64,000 nucleotides of DNA from Phocaeicola fibrisolvens (lineage in GTDB: Bacteria; Bacteroidota; Bacteroidia; Bacteroidales; Bacteroidaceae), in assembly GCF_025567125.1 (NCBI RefSeq), contig NZ_JAOQJI010000008.1, forward strand, positions 65,230 to 129,229. Direction: 5' to 3'. The notes beneath the pieces are model-generated. The model did no database searches. It had not been told where the DNA came from and saw only the letters and a list, made by a program, of their open reading frames with translations. Position numbers and translations under genes: made by a program. Of the stretch, positions 33,828-43,822 are shown piece after piece; position 1 is the first letter of the stretch, and each line of letters starts with the position of its first letter.

Positions 33828-35375
33828 TTAATAAGGAAGGATATCCGAAAGTATTTTTTGCTGATACCAAGGATCATCAATCTCTTTTAATTGTCTGGCC
33901 AGTTCCTGATAGAGTTCTTTCACAATCTCCGGATGTTCTTCCGGTGAAAGATTTTGTAACTGGTAGGGATCTTTCACATCGTCAAACAAAAGAGTTTGTG
34001 TCAGTTTGTTGTCTCGGTCGATGTACAGAGCCAATGTATAATGCAGTGTCTTGATTCCTCTGGAGCGAGGGAAATAAGAGATTACATTGCCGTCTTTATC
34101 TTTATCGCCATCCATGTTTTGAATGTATAAAGCGCCCGTAGGACGAGTGATGGTCTGCACAGAATCTTCATAGAAAAGAGGTGCATAATTACTTCCCTGT
34201 ACAGTTGTCGGGATATCTTTTCCCAAATTACAAAGTCCCAGCAAGGTAGGCATAATGTCTGGAGAAGATAACAGCAGGTTGTCTACTCGTGCACGTATGT
34301 GTCCCGGGTAACGGATAAGGAAAGGCACATTCATGGATTCTGCGTAGGGTGAGTTCTTCGGGTCGTCCGTAAACTGGCTACACATGGTTTCTCCGTGGTC
34401 GGAGGTGAACACGACAATGGTGTTTTTGTCGAGGTTTAACTCTTTCAGGCAATCCAGAATCTGTCCGAAAGCGCGGTCCACTCCGCTGACAGAAGCAAAG
34501 TAGTAGGGCGCAGACTCCGCTTTCTTCCGTTTCTTGTCGGCATTGGGACGAATCAGCAGGCTGTCTATTGGCTGGTCTTTATACAAGTTGAAGTCTTCCT
34601 CCATGCAGTCGTTGAGTGAGCGGTACGGGCTATGCGGCGGGTTCATGCCTACCATGATAAAGAATGGTTTTTTAGGGTCCCGTTGGTTTTTCTCGTTACG
34701 CAGGTAAGAGATGACTTGCTTGGCTTCGTGAAGTGGTGACCATTCCTTCGGGTCATGGCGCTTCCCTTCAGTATCCCAATAGTGTGGGTTTTTATGTTCG
34801 TCAAACGTGCCGTAAGAATACCAGTAATTGAACCCATGGCGCCGTTCTTTGGGAGTATAAGCATCCCAAACCGGGCGTTGGGTTTCTACGTATTCACCCG
34901 GATGAGCCGGGTCGTTGGGCGTAGGAAAGTCAGCATGCAGCTTACCGAAGTAAGCACAGTCATAGCCGTTTTTGCTGAATACGTCGCTTACGCACTCCAC
35001 GTCGGTACGGAGGGAACTGATAGGACGTGTGGAATTACAGTTCAGAGGTATTCCACTTTTGTTGGGATACATGCCAGTTAGCAGAGAGCCTCTGTGCGGA
35101 CTGCTCAGCGGGCAGTTGCTCATGGCAGAAGAAAGTACCAGTGATTCTTTGGCAAAACTGTCGATGTGGGGAGTATATACCGGGTCGGCTGCAAAGTGAA
35201 TGTGCTCCTTAAAGCCCTTTTCATGCCAAAACCCCATTGCCATATTACGGTACTGGTCGGGAAACACGTAAATGACATTGGGGTATTCTTGCTCAGCAAT
35301 TTGCTGTTTGCTGGCACAACTTTGCAATGACAACAACCCGAGTCCTCCTATTAGTGAATAGGAAAGGTGTTTCAT
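33828..35375 (-). CDS. Sulfatase, S-type formylglycine site (chondroitin/dermatan cluster)
   Basis: 515 residues, lipobox SLQSC (Cys20). The metal-binding start NVIYVFPDQYR and the active motif S91-S-P-H-R95 followed by GSLLTG show a type I sulfatase with serine matured to formylglycine by an anaerobic maturase. FTSDHGE supplies further metal ligands. It ends a minus-strand run with GH88 (19 bases upstream) and PL8. The same order occurs in Bacteroides chondroitin sulfate loci, where the matching enzyme removes sulfate from GalNAc; that specificity is inferred from context. Confidence 0.9.
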   Translation of the reverse strand: MKHLSYSLIGGLGLLSLQSCASKQQIAEQEYPNVIYVFPDQYRNMAMGFWHEKGFKEHIHFAADPVYTPHIDSFAKESLVLSSAMSNCPLSSPHRGSLLTGMYPNKSGIPLNCNSTRPISSLRTDVECVSDVFSKNGYDCAYFGKLHADFPTPNDPAHPGEYVETQRPVWDAYTPKERRHGFNYWYSYGTFDEHKNPHYWDTEGKRHDPKEWSPLHEAKQVISYLRNEKNQRDPKKPFFIMVGMNPPHSPYRSLNDCMEEDFNLYKDQPIDSLLIRPNADKKRKKAESAPYYFASVSGVDRAFGQILDCLKELNLDKNTIVVFTSDHGETMCSQFTDDPKNSPYAESMNVPFLIRYPGHIRARVDNLLLSSPDIMPTLLGLCNLGKDIPTTVQGSNYAPLFYEDSVQTITRPTGALYIQNMDGDKDKDGNVISYFPRSRGIKTLHYTLALYIDRDNKLTQTLLFDDVKDPYQLQNLSPEEHPEIVKELYQELARQLKEIDDPWYQQKILSDILPY

Positions 35376-35394
35376 GGCGGTTGGTTAGGTTAGA

Positions 35395-36627
35395 TTATTC
35401 GTTGACGAAAGAGAACGGCTGATTGTTTTCGATATTTCTCTTACGAATCAGTGCCTCTTCATAATAATAGTCGGCATAGTTCAATGGCACATCAATTTCT
35501 GCACCGTGAGGAATACTTCCTACAGAATGCATCAGGATAAAGTTGCCATTTTCTCCTACTTTTGCCTTGTAGTCAGGACCAGAAAGATTCTTCACAATTT
35601 TGTCGGCCAGTTCCTTGTAGTTCTTTCCCGGACAATATCCGTCCATTTCATACAAGGCAGAAGCCAGACATGCAGCGGTAGATACATCTCTCGGTTCGTT
35701 TGGAATATTAGGTGCATCGAAATCCCAGTAAGGAATCAGGTCTTTCGGCAGATTCTTGTCGTTCAGGTAGAAATTCAGGGTCTTTTCAGCCTGGTCCAAA
35801 TAACGTTTGTCGTGTGTATAACGGTAGCACGTTGTAAAACCGTATACAGCCCATGCTTGTCCGCGAGCCCATGCCGACTCATCGGCGTAACCTTGTGCAG
35901 TCTGACGGTTTCTTACGCTTCCATCTTTCAAAGAGTAGTCCACTACGTGGTAACAGCTGTTGTCCGGACGGAAATGGTTCTTCATGGTTGTATTGGCGTG
36001 TGAAACGGCAATTTTATAGAACGTTGAATCACCGGACAGGCGAGTAGCTTCGAACAGCAGCTCCAGGTTCATCATATTGTCGATGATAACCGGACATTCC
36101 CATCCGCGTTCACCCTGCCATCCTCTGTCGGCATCCCATGACTGAATGACGCCAGCTACCGGACGGAAGCGGGTAGAAAGAGACTGTGCAGCTGTGATGA
36201 TGACATCTTTGTATTCCGGTTTCTTGCACAAGCGATAGCCTGTCAGGTAACTGCATCCAATCATGAAACCTACATCATGATGCCATTTCAGGTACTTCAC
36301 AGAGTCAAGGTCTTCTGTATATTTTTCTGCGAGTTTTTTCCATTTTTCATTTTTAGTCAGGTCATAATCCAGCCACATGGTGCCAGGGAAGAAGCCGCTG
36401 GTCCAGTCATCAATGGGAACATATACGATGTTGCCTTTTTCATCGATGGTACGAGGGTTCAGAATCTTGCCACTTTTTTCAATCAGGTCGGTCTGCAAAG
36501 TGTGCTGAGCTTCGATGTTCTTGATTTCATTTTCCAGGAAGTTGTCTGTCTCCGCTGGCTTTTGCTGGCAGGCAGTAAAGGCAAGCGCCAGCATACTGAT
36601 GAATCCTAAGTGCTGTTTGATCTTCAT
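35395..36627 (-). CDS. GH88 unsaturated glucuronyl hydrolase
   Basis: 410 residues, lipobox FTAC (Cys20). An (alpha/alpha)6 barrel with the catalytic aspartate pair D118 in HHDVGFMIG and D183 in IIDNMMN; DWTSGFFPG and WARGQAWAVYGF are further family blocks. GH88 removes the 4,5-unsaturated uronic acid left at the end of lyase products, by hydration of the double bond. It follows the PL8 lyase by 94 bases and precedes the sulfatase by 19. Confidence 0.93.
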   Translation of the reverse strand: MKIKQHLGFISMLALAFTACQQKPAETDNFLENEIKNIEAQHTLQTDLIEKSGKILNPRTIDEKGNIVYVPIDDWTSGFFPGTMWLDYDLTKNEKWKKLAEKYTEDLDSVKYLKWHHDVGFMIGCSYLTGYRLCKKPEYKDVIITAAQSLSTRFRPVAGVIQSWDADRGWQGERGWECPVIIDNMMNLELLFEATRLSGDSTFYKIAVSHANTTMKNHFRPDNSCYHVVDYSLKDGSVRNRQTAQGYADESAWARGQAWAVYGFTTCYRYTHDKRYLDQAEKTLNFYLNDKNLPKDLIPYWDFDAPNIPNEPRDVSTAACLASALYEMDGYCPGKNYKELADKIVKNLSGPDYKAKVGENGNFILMHSVGSIPHGAEIDVPLNYADYYYEEALIRKRNIENNQPFSFVNE

Positions 36628-36721
36628 ACGATTGTTTTTAAAAAGAGATTGTTTTTGAATTTGTTTCCAAAGTTAGTCTTCTTATGGGATTTTGATAGGG
36701 TAAAATTGTTCAAAAAGCGTC

Positions 36722-39556
36722 TTATTCTGTTTGTTGTACAGAAGTTAGCCTGAACTCTTGCGGTTGTCCGTCCTGACAGGTCACTTGAATTATCGTATTA
36801 CCATCCGAATCATGCTGGAAACGGATTTGTGGATTGTCGGCGACGGTCCATTTCCCTTTCACGGTAATTTGCTTTATCAGTGGACGGCTAGGTTGTGCGG
36901 TTGTATAAGTTTTTTCGGAGATGTTCAGGTTGGGTGAGCAAATGCTGAGCCAGACCGACTGACCTTCCGGTTTGTACATGACCAGTGTTTCGGCATCGGC
37001 CTTCTGGAGGAAGGGGGCTTGCGTGCAATTGTAGGTTTCGAAGAAAGCGCAGGCAGTGACCTGTGTCAGTTTGTCGAACAGGATGTGTGCCTGGTTGTCG
37101 TGCTGCTGTATCGTATAACTTTCGAGGGCACTTTTCCTTTCTTCGGCAGTGGGCTGGAGCAAAATCAGGTATTCATATTGTGCATTCTGGGGAGCTTTTC
37201 CGTGGTTAATCCATGCGGTAAGGAAGTTACCCTCTGTCGCTTTTTTATTTTTATTGTGGAAGGAATGTTGCAGTCCTTCGGCTTGTTGTACTTCTCCGTC
37301 TTTCACATAAAAATAGTTTCCGAAAGGATCTCGAAGTATTTGGGGGTCCGTTTGAATGTATCTCTTGTAATTTTTAGGAAGGGCACATTGAAACAGAGTG
37401 GTTTCGGTAGGGTAGTCCGAATTGCTGTTGTGAATGCCGCTTCCCAGACAGATAATCCGGTTGCCGAAACATGCTACGGATTTGCGGGCCACGAAATCAG
37501 GTGTAAAGTTAGGCAACTCGCCTTCCGTAAGTTTCATGGCAAAAAGTCCGTATTTTCCTTTCAGAGAACTGCATCCCGAGAAGTTTTCTTTGGAACGGAC
37601 CATAGTGGTACCCTTGCGTGGACTGTCGAGCAGATGAAAAGGAAGGTGAATAGTGGTGGTGCCTGGCAACCGATTCCAGTCCCAACCTTCTTCTTTAAAG
37701 CCGCTACCCTTACGGGATACAGGTTTCCCGTTGCCCATCAACAGGACTGCTCCGTAACTTTGGTAACGTCCGTAGCGGTTGTCTTTCTGATAGATTTCAG
37801 CTCCCCATACATCCGTGTTATAGCCTTTTAGGGTGACCATGTATTTCCCGTACCGGTAAATTCCGGCTGATCCGTAATTAAAAACAAAGAAACCTTCCGG
37901 ATTGGAGGCAGCTTGGCAACCTTCTGCGACGAAATAGTTGTGCATGACAGTCGGGTTCGGTTGCAGGCGAAGGTAATCTGCTGCCAACTGACGGTCGAAC
38001 GCCTGTCCTTCTTTTTTCTCGGCCAGTGCCAGCATGGCAAAAGCTTCAATATCCGATTTCTCCATTTTTCCACTGAAGGGATGTCGTCCGCCTAGTGAAA
38101 GAGCCCATTCTTGCCAGTTACAATAATTGCGCATGCTTTCCAAAGCCAGACGGAATACCGTTCGTCCTTGTGGAGTGATTTGATAGGGTGTGTCAAGTGT
38201 AAAGCCGATGTAGCTTCCGACGGCTCCTAGCGCTCCGGTGGTGTATCCTGGATAAAATCCTCCGTGGTGAAAGGCCGTTCCATCCACCTTGATACCTCCT
38301 AAAGTGCCCGGAGTGAAACGTAGTGAGCTGGATAACCATTGAGATAACTGAGTCATCCGATGGGCTTTTTCTGTATCTTTTTCTGGAAGCAGGGCTGCAA
38401 TTACTTTGGGTATTAGTAAGGTATGCCATGTGTCGAGCAGTTCATCTCTTCCTTCTTTGCAAGGTTTTCTTGTTTCTTGAATTCCAGACCAATAAGTAAG
38501 CATATCCATTATGTCCTTTTTGTCGGGTTGCTGACAGATTTCTTTTCGCATCAGCCAGGCAGAAAGATAGATTTGTCGGGTCTGGTAGCCATAATGATGG
38601 TTGGTACCCATGCCGCTTCCGTAGGCAAATCCCTGGTTGATGGCATAGCGGAATGTCTCGAAATAAAGCTCCCGAGCGTGCAGGTTTCCGTTGAAGAGAT
38701 AGTCGGCGGCGAATCCACTTAACATATTTTCTACATCCTGCCAGGTAATATCCTCTGCTGATTTCTCATCGGGGGCTACAAGAGGTTTGCCGATGTATCC
38801 GTTGCCAGACTTTTGGATGTGACAGCTTTCGAAGAGGCTTGTTGCCTGGGAAATGTATTTTCGGGAGAGGTTTTCACGGCAATAATCTGAAACTTTTTCC
38901 ATTATTCTTTGCAGGGTTTCCTTTTCCTGTGTGGTGAGTTTCTTGGGGCTGTTGGGCAGATCTTCGTATTGCTCCCATTCCCAAAGCCTACACCAGTGCC
39001 ATAGATTGCGTGAACTCAGTGAATTGTTATCCGGCATTTGTTTGTCGGGTGTGGTACGGTCGTTGATTTTTTTGACAGGATAAGTCATCCGGTCCAGGTA
39101 AATTTTGCCTTTTGTAGCAGGTGAGGTTATCCGGCATTGGGCAAGAGACAGGTTCTCTTTCTTTCCTTGCATGTGTTTGAAGCCTATCCAGCAAGCTCTC
39201 CATCCGGTGGCGGCCAGATGGAAACTGAATTGGAACTGTACGGTTCCTTTTTCATCCAGGAATTCAAAGCGCAGGGAGTCCTTTTGAGGAATTTCATTGT
39301 AGATCCATAGCGTAATGCCATAGTTCTGCACTGTGGAAGAATTGAGCTGTACGGGAACATGAAAAATCAGGTAGGACTGGGGCTGGTAATCCCATTCCAG
39401 GCTTTTCCTTCCTTCTTTATAATAGGTGGTGCTGAGACTGATACGATTTCCTTCCGTTGTTTGTATAGAGGAAGGAATCGCATCTTCGAAGTCGTATTTT
39501 TCAGCTTGTACGTATAAAGTGGAAAGGAGAAAAAAAAGGAAGAAAAGACATTTCAT
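36722..39556 (-). CDS. PL8 chondroitin sulfate ABC-type lyase
   Basis: 944 residues with a signal peptide (to VQA). A jelly-roll N-terminal domain (about 20-160), an alpha-helical toroid (about 180-520) and C-terminal beta-sandwiches. The catalytic set of chondroitinase ABC is intact: H431 and Y438 in FHHGGFYPGY, R491 in LGGRHPF and E587 in VWGAEIY; the spacings match that enzyme. The lyase cleaves chondroitin and dermatan sulfate by beta-elimination and makes the unsaturated disaccharides used by the GH88 and sulfatase genes. It starts the minus-strand run and is divergent from the hybrid sensor. Confidence 0.93.
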   Translation of the reverse strand: MKCLFFLFFLLSTLYVQAEKYDFEDAIPSSIQTTEGNRISLSTTYYKEGRKSLEWDYQPQSYLIFHVPVQLNSSTVQNYGITLWIYNEIPQKDSLRFEFLDEKGTVQFQFSFHLAATGWRACWIGFKHMQGKKENLSLAQCRITSPATKGKIYLDRMTYPVKKINDRTTPDKQMPDNNSLSSRNLWHWCRLWEWEQYEDLPNSPKKLTTQEKETLQRIMEKVSDYCRENLSRKYISQATSLFESCHIQKSGNGYIGKPLVAPDEKSAEDITWQDVENMLSGFAADYLFNGNLHARELYFETFRYAINQGFAYGSGMGTNHHYGYQTRQIYLSAWLMRKEICQQPDKKDIMDMLTYWSGIQETRKPCKEGRDELLDTWHTLLIPKVIAALLPEKDTEKAHRMTQLSQWLSSSLRFTPGTLGGIKVDGTAFHHGGFYPGYTTGALGAVGSYIGFTLDTPYQITPQGRTVFRLALESMRNYCNWQEWALSLGGRHPFSGKMEKSDIEAFAMLALAEKKEGQAFDRQLAADYLRLQPNPTVMHNYFVAEGCQAASNPEGFFVFNYGSAGIYRYGKYMVTLKGYNTDVWGAEIYQKDNRYGRYQSYGAVLLMGNGKPVSRKGSGFKEEGWDWNRLPGTTTIHLPFHLLDSPRKGTTMVRSKENFSGCSSLKGKYGLFAMKLTEGELPNFTPDFVARKSVACFGNRIICLGSGIHNSNSDYPTETTLFQCALPKNYKRYIQTDPQILRDPFGNYFYVKDGEVQQAEGLQHSFHNKNKKATEGNFLTAWINHGKAPQNAQYEYLILLQPTAEERKSALESYTIQQHDNQAHILFDKLTQVTACAFFETYNCTQAPFLQKADAETLVMYKPEGQSVWLSICSPNLNISEKTYTTAQPSRPLIKQITVKGKWTVADNPQIRFQHDSDGNTIIQVTCQDGQPQEFRLTSVQQTE

Positions 39557-39746
39557 ACCATTGTGATTTAAGTTTTTGTATTAATTTTTTATCTAGAAAC
39601 AAATAAAATAATTTTAGAGTCGATTAATGTTCTTAAATTGTACAAATGGTGTATTGATATTGTCTTTTTTGTTTTTTTGCCCTTGTATATTTCAAGATTT
39701 TTATCGAATATTGCAAGATATTGCTTCGATGAACCTTACTAAAAAC

Positions 39747-42700
39747 ATGAAGAAATTAATATTTTATTGCTTTTTATTATTCGGACTGCTGGTCATGCAT
39801 CTTCCTCGGCTGGCGGCTCAAAATATTACTTTTAAACATTTGTCTACCGATAACGGATTGTCACAGATTTCGGTGAATGATATTTATGTGGATGAGAATA
39901 ATCTGATATGGATTGGCACAAGAGAGGGGTTGAACTGTTACGATGGTAATGACATCACTATCTATCGTTTGGAGAAAAACAATCCGTACAGCCTCTTTTC
40001 AAATCATTTGCTTCGTATTACCGGCGACCAGAAAGGACATCTTTATTTGCTTTGCATGGATGGAGTGGCCAGTTTTGACATGGATACCCGTCGATTTACC
40101 ACCTTGCTTAGCGGGAAAGTGGATGCCATTACTTACCATAACGGTCTTTATGTAGCTTGTGGCAATGAGATTTTTCACTATAATGAGCAGACTTCCAGTT
40201 TTGACAGTTATTACCGTCTGCCTTCGTCCGAAGGAGACATTTCTTCTTTGTTTCAGGACTCAGCCGGACGTTTTTGGATTGGGACGGAACATGAGGGATT
40301 GTATTGTTTGTCGGAGGATAGAAACTTGTCGCATGTCATCCGTTCCCAGCGTATTTCGTCTGTGTATGAAGATGCATCGCATCGTATTTGGGTAGGGACC
40401 TGGAACAACGGCATATTCCTTCTGGACCGGAAAGGTAATATCCGGAACATTAAGGCCGAGGCTCATTCTACGCAGACACTTTCTTCAAATTTTGTGCGTT
40501 GTTTTGAGGAAGACAACGAGGGCTGTATGTGGATAGGTACGGAAGCCGGACTGGATTGCATGAATCTGCAAACGGGGGTGATTACGCATTATACGGAAGG
40601 AGAGCAGCCATACGGACTTACGCATTCTTCTGTATGGTGCATACGGAAAGATGCCCAGGGAACCATTTGGGCCGGTACCTACTTTGGTGGAGTGAACTAT
40701 TTTAATCCTGAATATGCCATATATCGTTTCTTCCGTCAGGCAGATACTCCAGCAAGAGGTCTCAGCAGTCCGGTTGTGGGAAATATGATTGAGGACAAGC
40801 GGGGAAATATCTGGATTTGTACGGAAGGGGGTGGACTGAATGTCTTTGACCCCGTGAAGAATACTTTTCAGTGGTATACGCATCGTTCGTCGGTCAACAG
40901 TATTTCGCATAATAATGTAAAGGCCATCTGGTATGATGAAGCGGCAGATTGTATGTGGCTGGGATTGCATCTTGGTGGAATTAACAAGCTGGACATTAAG
41001 ACCGGACGTTTTTCTGTCTATCGGAAAGTGGAAGGCGACAAGGAAAGTATACCTTCCGATATTGTGCGTGACATCGTTCCTTATAAAGATAGTCTGGTCG
41101 TTGCCACGCAATCGGGAGTCTGTCTGTTTTCGCGTGCTACCGGCAAATGCCGACAGTTGTTTCAGTCGCACAAGGAGGGGAAACTCATTCGTATGGTGGC
41201 CGATCTGGAATTTGATAAAAACGGTGTCTTATGGATGGCTGTGACAGGAGAAGGGGTCTTCTCGTACGATTTTAAGACCGATGCCTTGACACATTATGTG
41301 TATCGGAAAGGAGAACCGGGAATCAGCAATAACAATGTGAACAGCATCTTTTGCGACAGCGAAAATAAAATATGGTTCTGTACATCCGGCAGCGGGCTTG
41401 ATTGTCTGGACCAACGGACGAGAGCTTTCCGTAATTACGACGTGTCTAACAGCGGCTTTTCAAGTGATTGCATCTACAAGGTCTGTGAGGGAGACCATAA
41501 AGAACTGCTGATGATAACCAATCAGGGATTTTCCTGTTTCGATTATCGGAAAGGCACAATTCGGAATTATTGGTCGGGAAACGGCTTCCCGTTGAATTCC
41601 GTCAATGAAAATGCCTTGTACCTTTCTAAAAAGAAGGAAGTCTTTTTGGGAGGCACATCAGGTATGGTCATGTTCTCCTTGAATAGCTTGAATTACCGTC
41701 TGAAACCGTATCATATCATGTGGACGCGTCTGGTGGTAAACGGAAAGGAAATCGGGGTGAACGATGCCAGCGGAATCTTGTCGCATGAATTGAACCATAC
41801 TTCTTGCATTACGCTGAAGGCCAATCAGAATATGTTCAGTATTTACTTCTCTACTTCCAATTATATCCCTGAAAACCGGGAGCAGATGGAATATCTGCTG
41901 GAGGGCTTCTCCAAGGAGTGGACCAAAGTAAGGGAGCAGCCGGTCATTACATATACGAACCTGAATTCCGGAACATATACTTTGTGGGTACGTTCTGCCA
42001 ATCCCGACAGCTTGAGCAAACCTATTTGCATGCAGATTGTGGTAAAGCCGCCTTTTTATGCATCGGAATGGGCTTTCTTGTTGTATGTGTTGCTGGTGGG
42101 AGGAATTGTTTTCTATCTGATGCGGATGTATCAGAGCAGGGTGAAGCTGCAGGCCTCGTTGACTTATGAACAACGTCATTTGCAGGATATCGAACGACTG
42201 AACCAGAATAAATTGCGCTTCTTCACCAGTATCTCACATGAATTCCGCACACCGCTTACCTTGATTTTAGGGCAACTGGAAAAGTTGATGCAGATGCCTC
42301 AGCTTTCTCCTTCCATGTATTCCACCGTGTTGCTGGCTTATAAAAGTGGTATGCAGCTGAAGGAACTGATAGGGGAGCTGTTGGATTTCCGGAAACAGGA
42401 ACAAGGAAAGATGAAGCTGAAAGTCAGCCGGATGAATTTGGTAAATTTCCTGAATGAAACGTATTTGCTTTTCCAGCCGTATGCAGAGAGTAAACAAATA
42501 CATTTTGAGTTTCATAAGTCGCAGGATGACATTGAATTGTGGTTCGACTGGAAGCAGATGCGGAAGGTGATTAACAATTTGCTGTCGAATGCCATGAAGC
42601 ACGTACCTTCACAAGGAAAGATTGTGATGGAGGTAGGAGTGACAGATACGGAAGCCTGGTTCTCGGTAGAAGACAATGGCAGTGGAATTCTTCCGGCAGA

Positions 42701-43793
42701 CATAGACAAGATTTTCGACCGTTTTTATCAAAGTTCGGCCGATACGGAATTTAATGTAGGTACAGGTATCGGACTGGCCTTGACGAAGGGTATTGTGGAA
42801 TTGCATCACGGAAAGATTTCCGTGGAAAGTGTCAAAGGCGAAGGTGCGAAATTTACCGTACGCATTCCTTTGGGAAAAGAACTCTATAATCCGGATGAGA
42901 TTCTTGAAGCTGCAGACGGGGCCATTATCAGTCAGTTGACGCTTGATGAACAGAAGAAAGAACTGGCTACCGAATTGTCGGATGAGAAGGATGCCTCTGT
43001 CGAAGGGCTGGTAGGAGGAAAGGATGGATTCCGTCCTCGTATCCTGATTGTGGAAGACAATGCTTCTATTCGCCGGATGTTGGCTGAACTTTTTGAAGGA
43101 TTGTATGAGGTGACTACGGCGGTAGACGGGCAAGATGCCTTGGAAAAGGTGGCTGAGGTTTCTCCGCACATCGTATTGAGCGATGTGCTGATGCCGCGTA
43201 TGTCGGGTATTGAACTGGTGAAACAGTTGAAAGGAAATTTGGATACATGCCATATTCCGGTGGTGTTGCTTACTGCCCGCACAGAGATAGAACAAAACTT
43301 GGAAGGGCTGAAAATTGGTGCCGACGATTACATTACGAAGCCGTTTGATTCACGTCTGCTCGTGTTCCGTTGCAACAATCTGGTTAATAACCGCCGTAAG
43401 TTGCAGGAGTATTTTACCAAGCAGCCTACTGTGGATACTCCTGTACTGGCTACGAATCCGCTGGACAAGGAATTTTTGGACGAAGTGATTGCGGTTTTCG
43501 AACAGCATTTGGATGATTCGGACTTTACGATTGATATGCTGGCTCAGAAAATGTTGGTTTCACGTACCAGGATGTATGCGAAAATCAAGGCCATTACCGG
43601 GCAGACTCCGAACGATTTCTTCATTACGTTGCGTTTGAAGAAAGCGGCCTTCTTGTTGCGCAACAATCCGGAACTGAATGTCACGCAGATATCCGACCAG
43701 ACAGGGTTCAGTTCGCCGCGTTATTTCAGCAAGCTTTTCAAAAAAGCCTATCAGCTGACGCCGATGGCTTACCGTCAGGGCGAGGAACAGTAG
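39747..43793 (+). CDS. Hybrid two-component system sensor-regulator (HTCS)
   Basis: 1348 residues from the ATG at 39747 (39729 is also possible); the frame open from 39627 gives no signal peptide. Periplasmic sensor: two beta-propellers of repeated WIGT-x-GL-type blades, and a Y_Y_Y domain (YTNLNSGTYTLWVRSANPD). One membrane helix (about 770-790) is followed by a HisKA domain with FFTSISHEFRTPLT, an ATP-binding domain (VEDNGSGI, GTGIGLALTKG), a receiver domain (ILIVEDN, VLSDVLMPRMSG, ADDYITKPF) and an AraC-type DNA-binding domain at the end (TQISDQTGFSSPRYFSKLFK). HTCS proteins bind a glycan fragment and switch on nearby genes, here the divergent PL8 run and the sulfatase 29 bases downstream. 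Confidence 0.94.
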   Translation: MKKLIFYCFLLFGLLVMHLPRLAAQNITFKHLSTDNGLSQISVNDIYVDENNLIWIGTREGLNCYDGNDITIYRLEKNNPYSLFSNHLLRITGDQKGHLYLLCMDGVASFDMDTRRFTTLLSGKVDAITYHNGLYVACGNEIFHYNEQTSSFDSYYRLPSSEGDISSLFQDSAGRFWIGTEHEGLYCLSEDRNLSHVIRSQRISSVYEDASHRIWVGTWNNGIFLLDRKGNIRNIKAEAHSTQTLSSNFVRCFEEDNEGCMWIGTEAGLDCMNLQTGVITHYTEGEQPYGLTHSSVWCIRKDAQGTIWAGTYFGGVNYFNPEYAIYRFFRQADTPARGLSSPVVGNMIEDKRGNIWICTEGGGLNVFDPVKNTFQWYTHRSSVNSISHNNVKAIWYDEAADCMWLGLHLGGINKLDIKTGRFSVYRKVEGDKESIPSDIVRDIVPYKDSLVVATQSGVCLFSRATGKCRQLFQSHKEGKLIRMVADLEFDKNGVLWMAVTGEGVFSYDFKTDALTHYVYRKGEPGISNNNVNSIFCDSENKIWFCTSGSGLDCLDQRTRAFRNYDVSNSGFSSDCIYKVCEGDHKELLMITNQGFSCFDYRKGTIRNYWSGNGFPLNSVNENALYLSKKKEVFLGGTSGMVMFSLNSLNYRLKPYHIMWTRLVVNGKEIGVNDASGILSHELNHTSCITLKANQNMFSIYFSTSNYIPENREQMEYLLEGFSKEWTKVREQPVITYTNLNSGTYTLWVRSANPDSLSKPICMQIVVKPPFYASEWAFLLYVLLVGGIVFYLMRMYQSRVKLQASLTYEQRHLQDIERLNQNKLRFFTSISHEFRTPLTLILGQLEKLMQMPQLSPSMYSTVLLAYKSGMQLKELIGELLDFRKQEQGKMKLKVSRMNLVNFLNETYLLFQPYAESKQIHFEFHKSQDDIELWFDWKQMRKVINNLLSNAMKHVPSQGKIVMEVGVTDTEAWFSVEDNGSGILPADIDKIFDRFYQSSADTEFNVGTGIGLALTKGIVELHHGKISVESVKGEGAKFTVRIPLGKELYNPDEILEAADGAIISQLTLDEQKKELATELSDEKDASVEGLVGGKDGFRPRILIVEDNASIRRMLAELFEGLYEVTTAVDGQDALEKVAEVSPHIVLSDVLMPRMSGIELVKQLKGNLDTCHIPVVLLTARTEIEQNLEGLKIGADDYITKPFDSRLLVFRCNNLVNNRRKLQEYFTKQPTVDTPVLATNPLDKEFLDEVIAVFEQHLDDSDFTIDMLAQKMLVSRTRMYAKIKAITGQTPNDFFITLRLKKAAFLLRNNPELNVTQISDQTGFSSPRYFSKLFKKAYQLTPMAYRQGEEQ

Positions 43794-43822
43794 TTTGCAC
43801 TTACTAACCTAAATATAGAAAC